Below are positions 8,726 through 19,200 of a stretch of DNA of 64,000 bases, piece after piece. Location of the stretch: NCBI RefSeq assembly GCF_000797495.1, contig NZ_JTGN01000010.1:221314-285313 (forward strand), given 5' to 3'. This DNA comes from Robinsoniella peoriensis (GTDB lineage: Bacteria; Bacillota; Clostridia; Lachnospirales; Lachnospiraceae). The position numbers and the translations under genes are program-made. Every line of letters starts with the position of its first letter. Position 1 is the first letter of the stretch. The notes beneath the pieces are model-generated. The model had not been told where the DNA came from, did no database searches, and was given only the letters and a program-made list of their open reading frames with translations.

Positions 8726-8839
8726 TACACTACCTACATCTACAAAGCGTCTTAATCAGCTAAACCCAAATTTAAACCTTGAATTATCCAAAGTAGTGTT
8801 AGCACCCATTTTAAAATTCCCATAGTATTTGAAAAAAGG

Positions 8840-8869
8840 TTGCCAAATACCGGCCTGACGGGTTAGAAT
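8840..8869 (+). promoter_or_regulatory. Promoter of addBA
   Basis: TTGCCA (8840-8845) and TAGAAT (8864-8869) are 18 bp apart, about 30 bp before the addB start and just outside the palindromic element. No LexA-type operator was seen here. Confidence 0.5.
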
Positions 8870-8900
8870 TGACTATAAATGAAACTTGGAGGGTCTATTT

Positions 8901-11900
8901 ATGTCATTACAATTAATCCTGGGAAATTCCGGAAGCGGAAAGTCCTATGAACTATATAATAAGGTAATTGAAGCTTCTATCGCTGATCCAAAGGGGCATT
9001 TTATCGTGATTGTACCGGAACAGTTTACTATGCAGACCCAGAAAGAGCTAGTCAGCCTTCATCCCAGAAAAGGGATTTTGAATATAGATGTGCTTAGTTT
9101 TCAGAGACTCGCGTACCGCATATTTGAGGAACTGGGATCGGATAAACGTACGGTTCTGGAAGAGACCGGGAAGAATCTGCTGCTGCGTAAAGTTGCAATC
9201 GAGAAAAAAGATGAACTTCAGGTGCTGGGAGCTCATTTAAATAAGCTTGGCTATATCACTCAGATGAAATCTATGATATCGGAGCTGACCCAATATGATG
9301 TGACCATGGATAAGATGGATCAGATGATCGCTTCTGCCGGAGAAAAAAAGCAGCTGTATTATAAATTGCAGGATGTGGGTATTTTGTATGCCGGATTCCG
9401 GGAAAAACTGCAGGGGCAGTATATTACGGCAGAAGAAGTGCTGGAAGCCCTTTGCCAGGTGGCTGACCGGTCTGAGATTTTAAAGGGCAGCGTACTTGCA
9501 TTGGACGGTTTTACCGGATTTACCCCGATTCAGCAAAAATTATTGGAGCGGCTTATGGTGCTGGCAAAGAGGGTCATGGTGACCATAACTATGGATGCCA
9601 ATGAAAATCCTTTTAAAATTTATGGAGAGCATGAGCTTTTTTATCTGAGTAAGAAAACGATCCGCAGCCTGACTAAAATTGCAAAAGAAAAGCATGTAGA
9701 GATATCAGATCCGGTTTTACTGGGAAAGGGGCAGGTTTATCGTTTTAAAGATACCCCGGTACTGGGATTTCTGGAACAGAACCTTTTTCGGAGAAGGAGA
9801 GGGAAATACGAGTTCCCCATAGATGAAATTTCTATTCACAATGCCAAAAATCCAACGGAAGAGGCTAATTTTGTGGCGCGCACGATTAAGCAGCTTACAG
9901 GTGCAGGGTACCGCTATCAGGATATCGCTGTAATCACCGGAGATATGGCGGCTTACAGCAGTTATATCCGTAAAGTTTTTGAAGCCTGCCGGATTCCATG
10001 TTTTATTGATGAGACTAAGACTATTTTGTTAAATCCTTTCATAGAATTTATCCGTGCGGCTTTGGAGCTGGTGCAGAAAAACTATTCCTATGAAAGTGTA
10101 TTTCGTCTGATGCGCACCGGGCTTTGTGATGTGTCACGGGAGGAAACGGATCTGCTGGAAAATTATATACTGGCGGCAGGTGTGCGGGGGTATGGTAAAT
10201 GGCAGAAACCATTTGAAAAAGTTACCCAGCGAAATGATGAACAGGTGTTAGAACAGTGTAACGAAATCCGTGCAGCCCTTATGGAGAAGCTGGTGCCATT
10301 TACAAAGGTGCTGAAAAATAAAAATGCAACCGTAACCAAATGTACAGCGGCTTTGTATGAGTTTATTGTTTCCTGTGATATTCAGCGTAAGCTAACGATT
10401 TATGAAGAGGAATTCAAAGAGCAGAACCGGTTGGATATGGCAAAAGAATACAGTCAGATCTATGGGATTGTGATGAATCTTCTGGATAAATTAGTGGAAC
10501 TTCTGGGGGAGGAGTGCTTATCCTTAAAGGATTTTGCTCAGATTCTGGATGCCGGTTTTGAAGAAGCAAAGGTAGGAATTATTCCCCCTGCGGTAGATCA
10601 GGTTGTTGTTGGTGATATCGAGCGAACGAGGTTAAAAGCCATAAAGGCGCTCTTTTTTGTAGGGCTTAATGATGGCTGGGTGCCAAAAGCAGGAGGAACG
10701 GGGGGGATATTATCTGACCTGGAACGAAATGCCCTGGAATTAAGCGGTGTGGAACTGGCTCCTACCGCAAGGGAAAATATGTATACGCAGAAGTTTTATT
10801 TATACCTGAATTTAACAAAGCCTTCCAGCCGGCTGTATTTGTCTTACAGCAAAGTGGATTCAGATGGAAAGACACTCCGTCCCTCTTACGTGCTGCATGA
10901 TATGGCAAGACTGTTTCCGGCGGTGCCCCAAAAGGATGAAGATCTGTACGACAGCATGCTGGACCGGGTGGCATCACCTGGCAGCGGAATTCCGTATCTG
11001 ATAGAGGGACTGCGCAATATCAGGGAAGGATGTCCCATGCCGGTGGATGAATGGATGGTGATGTTTGACTGGTATAATCAGAATGAAAATTACAGGAAGA
11101 AGATAGAAGGCCTGGTGGATGCCGCATTTTATAAGCGGAAGGATGAAGGGCTTCCAAAGGCAGTGGCTTCTTCCCTCTATGGAAGTGTGCTGGAAAACAG
11201 CGTAACCAGACTGGAACGATTTGCAGCCTGTGCATTTTCGCATTTTCTGATGTATGGACTGGACTTAAAGGAGCGGGAAACTTATCTGTTCCGGCCGATG
11301 GATATGGGGAATATCTTTCACCGGGTGATCGAGCTGTTTTCCAAAAAGGTGGAACACAGCCAATACAACTGGTTTAGTCTGCCGGAAGAAATAAGGGATT
11401 CCATGATTGAAGAAACGGTAGAGGAAGTTTCTTCTGAATATGGGGCAAAGATTCTCTACAGCTCTGCGCGGAATGAATATGCCATCGAGCGGATGAAGCG
11501 CATTATGCGCCGCACGGTGTGGGCACTACATGAACAGATTAAAGCCGGGACATTTGTGCCCAGCAATTACGAGGTATCTTTCTCCATGGTGGAGGATCTG
11601 GAAGCAGTCAATATTGCGCTGACAGAGGAGGACAAGATGAAGCTTCGTGGCAGGATTGACCGGACTGATGTGAAGGTGGAAGAGGATGAAGTATTTGTGA
11701 AGGTAATCGATTATAAGTCTGGAAATACAAGTTTTGATCTGGTTGCACTGTATTATGGACTCCAATTGCAGCTGGTGGTTTATCTCAATGCAGCAATGGA
11801 ACTGGAACAGCGGATTTATCCAGATAAGGAAATTGTACCCGCGGGAATCTTCTATTACAACATGCAGGATCCCATGCTGGACCGTGAAGGGGGAGATACG

Positions 11901-12338
11901 CAGGAAATCATTAATCAGAAAATCCTGAAAAAACTCCGGCTGGACGGACTTGTGAATGATCGCAGAGAAATCATTGAGAATCTGGATACTCAGATTGGAA
12001 AAGATTCCAGCGTTATACCGGTTTCCTATAATAAGGATGGCAGTCCCTCGAAAGCATCCAGTATTGCCAGCAGGGAACAGTTTGGACAGATTTCTAAGTT
12101 TGTCAATGATAAGATTACGGAGATTGGAAAACAGATTGTAGACGGGCACATGGAAGCTCTTCCCTATGAGCGAAAGGACAAGACCGCCTGTGATTACTGC
12201 ATATACCGGGAGATTTGCGGATTTGATGTGAGAATACCGGGCACCCGTTATAATCGTTTAAAAGAATATAAGCCGGACGAAATATGGAAAAAAATAAGCG
12301 GGCAGACGCAAGCCGAAGCAGAAAGTGAGGAAAGGTAA
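8901..12338 (+). CDS. addB: ATP-dependent helicase/nuclease subunit B
   Basis: AddB works with AddA in resecting double-strand DNA breaks and loading RecA (the Gram-positive counterpart of RecBCD). The chosen ATG follows GGAGGG by 7 bp; an upstream in-frame TTG overlaps that site and is unlikely. The product is 1145 residues, normal for AddB. Walker A is GNSGSGKS (residues 8-15). The C-terminal PD-(D/E)XK nuclease shows VIDYKSGNTSFDL and GLQLQLVVYL. The iron-sulfur cluster cysteines are visible: one in AACAFSHFL (about residue 775) and three in the C-terminal CDYCIYREICGF. The stop is 2 bp from the addA start, so the two are co-translated. Confidence 0.96.
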   Translation: MSLQLILGNSGSGKSYELYNKVIEASIADPKGHFIVIVPEQFTMQTQKELVSLHPRKGILNIDVLSFQRLAYRIFEELGSDKRTVLEETGKNLLLRKVAIEKKDELQVLGAHLNKLGYITQMKSMISELTQYDVTMDKMDQMIASAGEKKQLYYKLQDVGILYAGFREKLQGQYITAEEVLEALCQVADRSEILKGSVLALDGFTGFTPIQQKLLERLMVLAKRVMVTITMDANENPFKIYGEHELFYLSKKTIRSLTKIAKEKHVEISDPVLLGKGQVYRFKDTPVLGFLEQNLFRRRRGKYEFPIDEISIHNAKNPTEEANFVARTIKQLTGAGYRYQDIAVITGDMAAYSSYIRKVFEACRIPCFIDETKTILLNPFIEFIRAALELVQKNYSYESVFRLMRTGLCDVSREETDLLENYILAAGVRGYGKWQKPFEKVTQRNDEQVLEQCNEIRAALMEKLVPFTKVLKNKNATVTKCTAALYEFIVSCDIQRKLTIYEEEFKEQNRLDMAKEYSQIYGIVMNLLDKLVELLGEECLSLKDFAQILDAGFEEAKVGIIPPAVDQVVVGDIERTRLKAIKALFFVGLNDGWVPKAGGTGGILSDLERNALELSGVELAPTARENMYTQKFYLYLNLTKPSSRLYLSYSKVDSDGKTLRPSYVLHDMARLFPAVPQKDEDLYDSMLDRVASPGSGIPYLIEGLRNIREGCPMPVDEWMVMFDWYNQNENYRKKIEGLVDAAFYKRKDEGLPKAVASSLYGSVLENSVTRLERFAACAFSHFLMYGLDLKERETYLFRPMDMGNIFHRVIELFSKKVEHSQYNWFSLPEEIRDSMIEETVEEVSSEYGAKILYSSARNEYAIERMKRIMRRTVWALHEQIKAGTFVPSNYEVSFSMVEDLEAVNIALTEEDKMKLRGRIDRTDVKVEEDEVFVKVIDYKSGNTSFDLVALYYGLQLQLVVYLNAAMELEQRIYPDKEIVPAGIFYYNMQDPMLDREGGDTQEIINQKILKKLRLDGLVNDRREIIENLDTQIGKDSSVIPVSYNKDGSPSKASSIASREQFGQISKFVNDKITEIGKQIVDGHMEALPYERKDKTACDYCIYREICGFDVRIPGTRYNRLKEYKPDEIWKKISGQTQAEAESEER

Positions 12339-12340
12339 GC

Positions 12341-15300
12341 ATGGGAGTAGCATGGACCGAAGACCAGCAAAAGGTCATTGACTTAAGAAATCGTAATATT
12401 CTGGTATCAGCGGCTGCGGGCTCAGGTAAAACTGCGGTGCTGGTGGAGCGTATTGTAACCATGGTAACGGATAAAAAGCATCCGGTGGATATCGATGAGC
12501 TGCTGATTGTAACCTTTACTAAAGCGGCGGCAGGCGAGATGCGGGAACGTATTGCAAAGGCACTGGACAATAAAGCAGCAGAAAATCCTCTGGATGTACA
12601 TTTGGAACGCCAGCTTACGCTGGTGCATAATGCTCAGATTACCACTATTGACAGCTTTTGCCAGTATGTTATCCGTAATCATTTTCATGCAATCGGACTG
12701 GATCCCGGATTCCGTGTAGCGGATGAAGGAGAGCTGAAGCTTTTAAAAAGAGATGTGGCAGAGCAGTTAATTGAAGACTGTTATGAGAAAAAGGAAGAGG
12801 CATTTCTGAAATTTATTGAATGCTATGCATCCGGAAAAAATGATCAGGGGATTGAAGACCTGATTTTTGGACTCTACAATTTCTCTATGAGCTATCCCTG
12901 GCCGGAAAAATGGCTGCAGCAATGCAAGAAAGCTTATGAAATAGAATCTGCGGAAGAATTTTTGCAGTCGGACTGGCTGAAGAAATTAACCGATAACCTG
13001 AAGCGCCAGCTAAAGGACATAGAAGAGAAGACAGAAGAGGCACTTCGCATTGTCAGGGCGGAAGATGGACCTTATATGTATGAAGATGCTTTATGCCAGG
13101 ATCAGGCGATGATCCGGAAGATACGTCAGGCAGATAATTACCGGGATTACGCACAGGCATTTGCAGCAATGGGTAAATACGCCAGACTCTCCACAAAAAA
13201 GGATGAAGCTGTCTCTGAAAACAAGAAAGAACAGGTAAAAGCAATCCGGGAACAGGTGAAAAAAAGCCTGAAGGGACTGCAGGAGCAGTACTTTTTTGGT
13301 GATTTAGAATCCGTGATTTCCGATATGCAGGAAAGCCGGGAAGTCATGGGCGTTCTGATTGATCTGGCATGTGAATTTACGGAGCGTTATGCACAGAAAA
13401 AAAGAGAAAAAAACGTGGTAGATTTTAGTGATCTGGAACATTTTGCCCTAGATATTCTCGTAGAGGATAAGGAAGGGGAAGCGGTGCCTACACAGACTGC
13501 AAAGGATCTGGCAGAACATTATGAAGAAATTCTGATTGATGAATACCAGGACAGCAACCTGGTCCAGGAATTGATCCTGACCAGCATATCTAAGAAATGT
13601 TTGGGAAAATATAATATTTTTATGGTAGGGGATGTCAAGCAGAGTATTTACCGGTTCCGACTGGCAAGGCCGGAATTGTTTATGGAAAAATATGATACGT
13701 ATCCTGTCACTGACAATATATGCCAGAGGATTGACCTGCATAAGAATTTCCGAAGCAGAAGCCAGGTATTGGTCAGTGTAAACTATATCTTTGAGCAGAT
13801 TATGGCAAGATATCTTGGAAATATCCAGTACGATGCAGATGCGGCCCTTTATCCGGGCGCAGATTTTCCCGAAAAGCAAAATGAGGTGGATGATTTTACG
13901 AATACGGAGATGCTCCTGGTAGATCTGGATACGTTGGATGAGGTAGTAGAGGATGTAGAAGAGAATGCCAGAGAACTGGAAGCCAGAGCCATTGGCAACC
14001 GCATTCTGGAGATTGTTGGAAAAGAAGAAGTGCTGGATAAATCTACCGGAATTTACCGAAAAGCCAGATATGGGGATATTGTGATTCTTTTGCGTACCAT
14101 TTCAGGATGGGCGGATTCTTTTGCAAGAGTTTTAGAAAGTCAGGGAATACCGGCATATACCGGATCACAGACCGGATATTTTTCAACGGTTGAGATACAG
14201 ACGATCCTGGCATTTCTGAAGATTGCAGACAATCCAAGACAGGAAATTCCCATGGCGGCAGTTCTGAAGTCTCCGATTGGAGGACTGGATGCCAGGGAAC
14301 TGGCGGCTATAAAAAGTGCAAACCCGGATATGCCATTTTACGAATGCTGCAGGCTGTATGCAGCTGAGACAGCAGAAGAGGACAATGATCATTCTTTCCT
14401 GAAAGAAAAGTTAAAGAAATTTTTCGAAATTCTGGATCATTTCCGTATGCTGGTACCCTATACACCTATGCATGAACTTTTGTGGCAGGTGCTGGAGATC
14501 ACCGGATACGGGGACTATGCAGCTGCAATGCCTGGAGGAGAACAGCGGACTGCAAATCTGAAAATGCTGGTGGAGAAAGCCATGACCTATGAGACTACCA
14601 GCTACCGGGGGTTGTTTAACTTTATCCGGTATATCGAGAATTTACAGAAATACAATGTAGATTACGGCGAGGCGAGCACTGTGGGGGAACAGGAAGATAC
14701 GGTCCGTATAATGAGTATCCATAAAAGTAAGGGACTGGAGTTTCCGATTGTGTTTGCAGGAGGAATGGGCAAGACATTTAACCAGCAGGACAGCAGGAGC
14801 AGAGTGCTGCTGCATCCGGAGCTTGGAATTGGCTGTGATTATATTGATCCCGTTCTCCGTGTAAAAAGCCCGACCCTTTTGAAGAAAACCATACAGAGGG
14901 AAACCATCAATGAGAACCTGGGAGAAGAGCTGCGTGTATTGTATGTGGCTTTCACAAGAGCAAAAGAAAAGCTGATTATGACCGGTGCAGTAACCAGGAT
15001 CGCCGATAAGATAAAAAAATGGAGCCAGATCTGCCGCAGGGAAGAGGAAAAACTATCTTTTACCGAGTTATCAGGTGCATCTGCCTATCTGGACTGGGTG
15101 ATGCCTGCACTTATGCGTCACAAGTCCGCCCGGGAGCTTTTGGAAGCCTATGGGTTTACCAATAACCCGGCACATGAGCTGTATCAAAAAGAAGCATACT
15201 TTTCCATCCGGGTATGTCCGGTGAAAGAGCTGGTCACGAGAGAGGCGGCTCATCAAATGGCAATTAAAGTTTCCAAAGAAGAACTTTTGGAACGGGGACA

Positions 15301-16099
15301 CCGGATGCTGAGTGAAGAACAGCTGGAAGCCTTGAATATGCGTATGGATCCGTTATATCCCTATGAACAGGATGCGGATATTCATGGTAAAATTACGGTT
15401 TCCGAACTTAAAAAATACAGTCAGTCAATGGATAATCTGCTGAGTATGGGGGAAGAAGAATTTTCTATTTACGAAGAACCGGATATTGTTCCTTTCATAC
15501 CCCGGTTTATGCAGCAGAAAACCGAAGTACCCGGAGCAGTACGTGGTACGGCATATCATAAACTTTTAGAGGAACTGGACTTTGCCGCAGCTTCCAGCGG
15601 TAAGAAACTGGATGAACAGATTGAACGGCTCCTGGAAGAAGGAAAGATGACCGGGGAGGAAATAGATCTGATTGATAAAAGGAAGATGGTCCGCTTTGCC
15701 AATTCGGTTCTGGGAAAACGGATGGCAAAGGCCGAACAGAAGGGGAATCTGTACCGGGAACAACAGTTTGTACTGGGGGTTCCGGCATCTGAAATAAGAG
15801 CACTTTCAGGCCGTTTACCCGGGCAGTATCACAATCCGGCCTGCGATATGCCTGAGGATAATGAAGAAATTGTATTGATTCAGGGTATCATTGATGCATT
15901 TTTTTACGAAGATGAGGCAATAATTCTGGTTGACTATAAGACGGATTATGTACCGGATGACCATGCCGAAATACTGGTGGATAAATATAAGATCCAGCTG
16001 GACTGCTATGCCCGGGCATTGGAGCGTATGACCCGGAAAAAGGTGAAGGAGAAAATTCTTTATTCCTTCTGGATGCAGAAGGGAATCCGGATCAAATAA
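12341..16099 (+). CDS. addA: ATP-dependent helicase/nuclease subunit A
   Basis: AddA is a 1252-residue UvrD/Rep-type (superfamily 1A) helicase with a C-terminal nuclease, partner of AddB. Motifs: Walker A SAAAGSGKTA near residue 25, the Q-motif WTEDQQKVI at the N-terminus, motif Ia FTKAAAGEMRERI, Walker B ILIDEYQDSN, motif III GDVKQSIYRFR, motif V HKSKGLEFPIVF and motif VI LYVAFTRAKEKL. The nuclease centre is ILVDYKTDY near the end, followed by IQLDCYARAL. GAGGAAAGG precedes the ATG. Length and order match the Bacillus and Clostridia family. Confidence 0.97.
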   Translation: MGVAWTEDQQKVIDLRNRNILVSAAAGSGKTAVLVERIVTMVTDKKHPVDIDELLIVTFTKAAAGEMRERIAKALDNKAAENPLDVHLERQLTLVHNAQITTIDSFCQYVIRNHFHAIGLDPGFRVADEGELKLLKRDVAEQLIEDCYEKKEEAFLKFIECYASGKNDQGIEDLIFGLYNFSMSYPWPEKWLQQCKKAYEIESAEEFLQSDWLKKLTDNLKRQLKDIEEKTEEALRIVRAEDGPYMYEDALCQDQAMIRKIRQADNYRDYAQAFAAMGKYARLSTKKDEAVSENKKEQVKAIREQVKKSLKGLQEQYFFGDLESVISDMQESREVMGVLIDLACEFTERYAQKKREKNVVDFSDLEHFALDILVEDKEGEAVPTQTAKDLAEHYEEILIDEYQDSNLVQELILTSISKKCLGKYNIFMVGDVKQSIYRFRLARPELFMEKYDTYPVTDNICQRIDLHKNFRSRSQVLVSVNYIFEQIMARYLGNIQYDADAALYPGADFPEKQNEVDDFTNTEMLLVDLDTLDEVVEDVEENARELEARAIGNRILEIVGKEEVLDKSTGIYRKARYGDIVILLRTISGWADSFARVLESQGIPAYTGSQTGYFSTVEIQTILAFLKIADNPRQEIPMAAVLKSPIGGLDARELAAIKSANPDMPFYECCRLYAAETAEEDNDHSFLKEKLKKFFEILDHFRMLVPYTPMHELLWQVLEITGYGDYAAAMPGGEQRTANLKMLVEKAMTYETTSYRGLFNFIRYIENLQKYNVDYGEASTVGEQEDTVRIMSIHKSKGLEFPIVFAGGMGKTFNQQDSRSRVLLHPELGIGCDYIDPVLRVKSPTLLKKTIQRETINENLGEELRVLYVAFTRAKEKLIMTGAVTRIADKIKKWSQICRREEEKLSFTELSGASAYLDWVMPALMRHKSARELLEAYGFTNNPAHELYQKEAYFSIRVCPVKELVTREAAHQMAIKVSKEELLERGHRMLSEEQLEALNMRMDPLYPYEQDADIHGKITVSELKKYSQSMDNLLSMGEEEFSIYEEPDIVPFIPRFMQQKTEVPGAVRGTAYHKLLEELDFAAASSGKKLDEQIERLLEEGKMTGEEIDLIDKRKMVRFANSVLGKRMAKAEQKGNLYREQQFVLGVPASEIRALSGRLPGQYHNPACDMPEDNEEIVLIQGIIDAFFYEDEAIILVDYKTDYVPDDHAEILVDKYKIQLDCYARALERMTRKKVKEKILYSFWMQKGIRIK

Positions 16100-16166
16100 G
16101 AAGGGAGGGACCTTTTTGTTCCTTTCCATGTTAAGGAAGTTTTAAGGGGATTTCACACAATTATGG

Positions 16167-16195
16167 TTGATTTTTCAAATATCAAAAGCTATACT
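16167..16195 (+). promoter_or_regulatory. Sigma-A type promoter of the GtrA-YfhO gene
   Basis: TTGATT (16167-16172) and TATACT (16190-16195) are exactly 17 bp apart, 33 bp before the start codon. Confidence 0.6.
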
Positions 16196-16228
16196 TAACA
16201 CGACAGTATTTTAAATGAGGAGTGCAAA

Positions 16229-19200
16229 ATGAACTGGATAAAAAAATTGTTTAAAAATCAGGCGGTCCGTTACATTTTCTTTGGCGGATGTACCACACTC
16301 GTTAACCTGGTTTCTTATACGCTTATGCGTACAGTATTGGGCATCGACATTACTATAGCCAACTTTATTTCCATATTGCTGGCAATTGCTTTTGCCTATG
16401 TGGTAAACAAAATCTTTGTATTTGAGAGTAAGCGAAATACCGTTTGGGAAGTCATTAAAGAATGTGCGCAGTTTGTAGGAATGCGGCTTTTGACCATGTA
16501 TATTGAAGTATTTGGGGTCGTCCTGCTGAGCTGTGTCTGGGGCATGAATGATTTAATAGCCAAGCTGGTAATTCAGGTTGTAGTATTAGTATTAAATTAT
16601 GTTTTCAGCAAAGCGTTTGTATTTAAAGAAAAAAAGGATATTTCTGAATTGACGGAAAAAGAATTGAAGATCCGCAGGACAAAGAAATGGTGTGTCATTG
16701 CATCTGCGGGAATTCCGGCAATTGTTATGCTGATTGCATACATTGCGAATGGAGTATTTCCGTTTGGGGATCATGGTGTGTTGATTATTGATTCCCTGCA
16801 TCAGTATCTCCCGTTTTTTACGGATTTTCATGACAAGCTTGCTGCCAGTGAGTCTTTACTTTATTCTTTTGGCGGAGGTCTGGGATATAATTTCTGGGCA
16901 ACGTATGCTTATTATCTGGCAAGCCCGCTGAATTTCCTGATCGTATTATTCCCGGCAAGGAATATGATGGATGTGATGGCTTACCTGATCATTATCAAGA
17001 TCGCTTTATGCGGGGGATGTTTTGGATATTACTTAACCACGCGCAATAAAGGGAAGAATTTTACTCCGGTAGTGTTTGCCGTAATGTATGCCCTCAGCAG
17101 CTTTATGATTGGATATTATTTCAATTTGATGTGGCTGGACAGCATTGCCCTTCTTCCTATTGTCATGCTCGGCATTGAACGGATTGTAAAAGGGGAAAGC
17201 GGAAGGACCTTTGGTCTTTCACTGTTCCTGGGGCTTTATTGTAATTATTATATCGGATTTATGCTGTGTTTATTTTCCTGTCTATATTTTCTGGTACAGT
17301 GGATCGCAGCAAAGAGATTTACCATCAAGGCATTTTTTAAATCCGGAATTAACTTTGCCTGGTATGCACTGCTCAGCGGTGGAATGGCAGCGCTTGTTCT
17401 GATGCCGGCATATAAGGCGCTGGGAATTACAGAATCCATGGATGACAATGGATTTCCGGATAAGATCAAGTTCTTCACCAGCACCATCGATCAGCTCACC
17501 AGCCATTTTGCCTTTGTGGAGCCTATCAACATTGCGGACGACCAGGCTGGGGTAAATGCTTACTGCGGCGTCATTATACTGATCCTGGTAGTACTTTATC
17601 TGCTGGATAAAAAGGTGAGCCTGCGGGAACGAATTTCAAAAATTCTGCTCTGTGCACTTTTGGTGCTGAGTTTTAATTTCAATATGCTTAACTTTATATG
17701 GCATGGATTCCATACTCAGAATGGTCTGCCTAACCGTTTTTCATTTATTTATATCTGCTTAATTCTGATCATGGGGTATGAAGCTTTCACCCATGTGAAA
17801 AATATGCATGCAGTCAAAATTATAATATCCTGTCTTGTGCCCATTGGATTTGTGGTATACTGCATGATTACAAAAGCCGGGGAACGAGATATGTATGTTT
17901 ATCTGGTAACGCTGGGACTGCTTGTGATTTACAGTATCCTGTTATTGCTCTACCGCTTTATGAAACTTCGGGCGGTGGTTGTACAGAACGTGATTCTGGG
18001 TGTTATGCTGGCGGAGATGATCACAATGGGAATCTATGGTGTCTGCAGTAATGGTACTGTTGGAAGAAGTACTTATCTGGATGAGCAGAGTGCCTATAAG
18101 AAATTAATGGCGGAGCAGGGAGATAAAGATTTCTACCGAAGTGAAATTGACAGTCAGAGAATGCGTAATGAAACGATGTTCATGGGCGGTAATGGTGTAG
18201 TGCTGTTTTCATCCACAATGCCGGCTGCTACGGTAAATATGTGCAAAGGTATTGGTATGGAAGCCCGCACAAATAAGAATGGCTATAACGGTATGACAAA
18301 ATTGTTTAATGATGTATTTGGAGTCCGTTATCTGGTTTCCAAAGCCGATTCAGATACTCTTTATAATATGAACCGCGTCGGTTATGAAGAGCCACTGGCC
18401 CTTTATAAAAATGAAAATGCACTGTCACTAGGCTTTATGGTGGATTCAGCCATTAAGGACTGGCAGATTGAAGGGCTGGTTCCTATGGAAATCCAGGATC
18501 AGTTTGCCGGATTGGCTACGGGCAGTGATCCGATGTATACTTTGAGAGAAGAGTACGACATTGAAGAAGGTCCCACATATATTATCCGTCTGTACCCGGG
18601 CGAACAGACCTATCTGGAAATGACCTCCAATGTGGAAAAACTGGTGATCAAGACTCCGCAGTATGAGAAGACGATTAACGGTTATAATACCAATCTCTTT
18701 GATCTGGGAAGAGTAACCGAGGATGGCAAAGCTAACGTGACCATCACTTATAAAGAAGGAAACGAAAATCCGGTTGGAGTCCGTGTCTATACCTGCAAGG
18801 ATGAAGATTATGCGAAGATGTATGAAAAACTTTCAGCAAACCAGATGAATGTAACAACGGCGGAAGATGGAAAAATAAGAGGCAATATCGATGTGAAAAC
18901 AGCAGGAACCCTGCTTACCTCCATTCCATATGATACCGGCTGGAAAGTAATGGTGGATGGAAAAGAAATCGAAACGTATGCTGTTGGTACCGCGCTCATG
19001 GGATTTGACCTGAATGAGGGCGCACACGAGATTACTATGGACTTTACGCCGGAAGGATTATGGTCCGGAAGCTTTATCAGCATTGCCAGCATTGTTCTGT
19101 TTATGGTTACAATTATGCTGGAAGGAAGAAGCAGAAGGAAAAAAGGCATAATAGCTGAAAGCGAAGAAGAAGATATCGATGACGATGATTATGATGAAGA

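Larger units (their letters stand above)
7690..8774. repeat. 1.08-kb nested palindromic noncoding element
   Basis: The outer ends are inverted copies: the sequence at 7690-7747 (starting TAAATTTGGGTTTAGCTGA) is repeated in reverse complement at 8719-8774. Moving inward on both sides there is a long hairpin (7741-8005 and 8459-8725), then a second inverted pair (about 8026-8058 and 8398-8440, containing AGCTGGTTTTCTCAGCA), then a centre made of two tandem units. No convincing gene lies inside; the short open frames have no ribosome binding site and follow the palindrome. It sits between the divergently transcribed ABC ATPase and addB. It may be a MITE-like or REP/BIME-like mobile element, or a structured RNA locus. 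I do not recognise a described family. Confidence 0.85.

Noticed and set aside
8231-8763. Short open frames within the palindromic element (8231-8446 minus, 8551-8763 plus)
   Set aside because: They have no ribosome binding site, no recognisable motif, and simply follow the inverted repeat; the mirrored copy does not keep them open.
16100-16130. Possible terminator just after addA (GGAGGGAC with GTTCCTTTCC)
   Set aside because: Pairing needs several mismatches and G-T pairs, and no clear T-run follows; not convincing.
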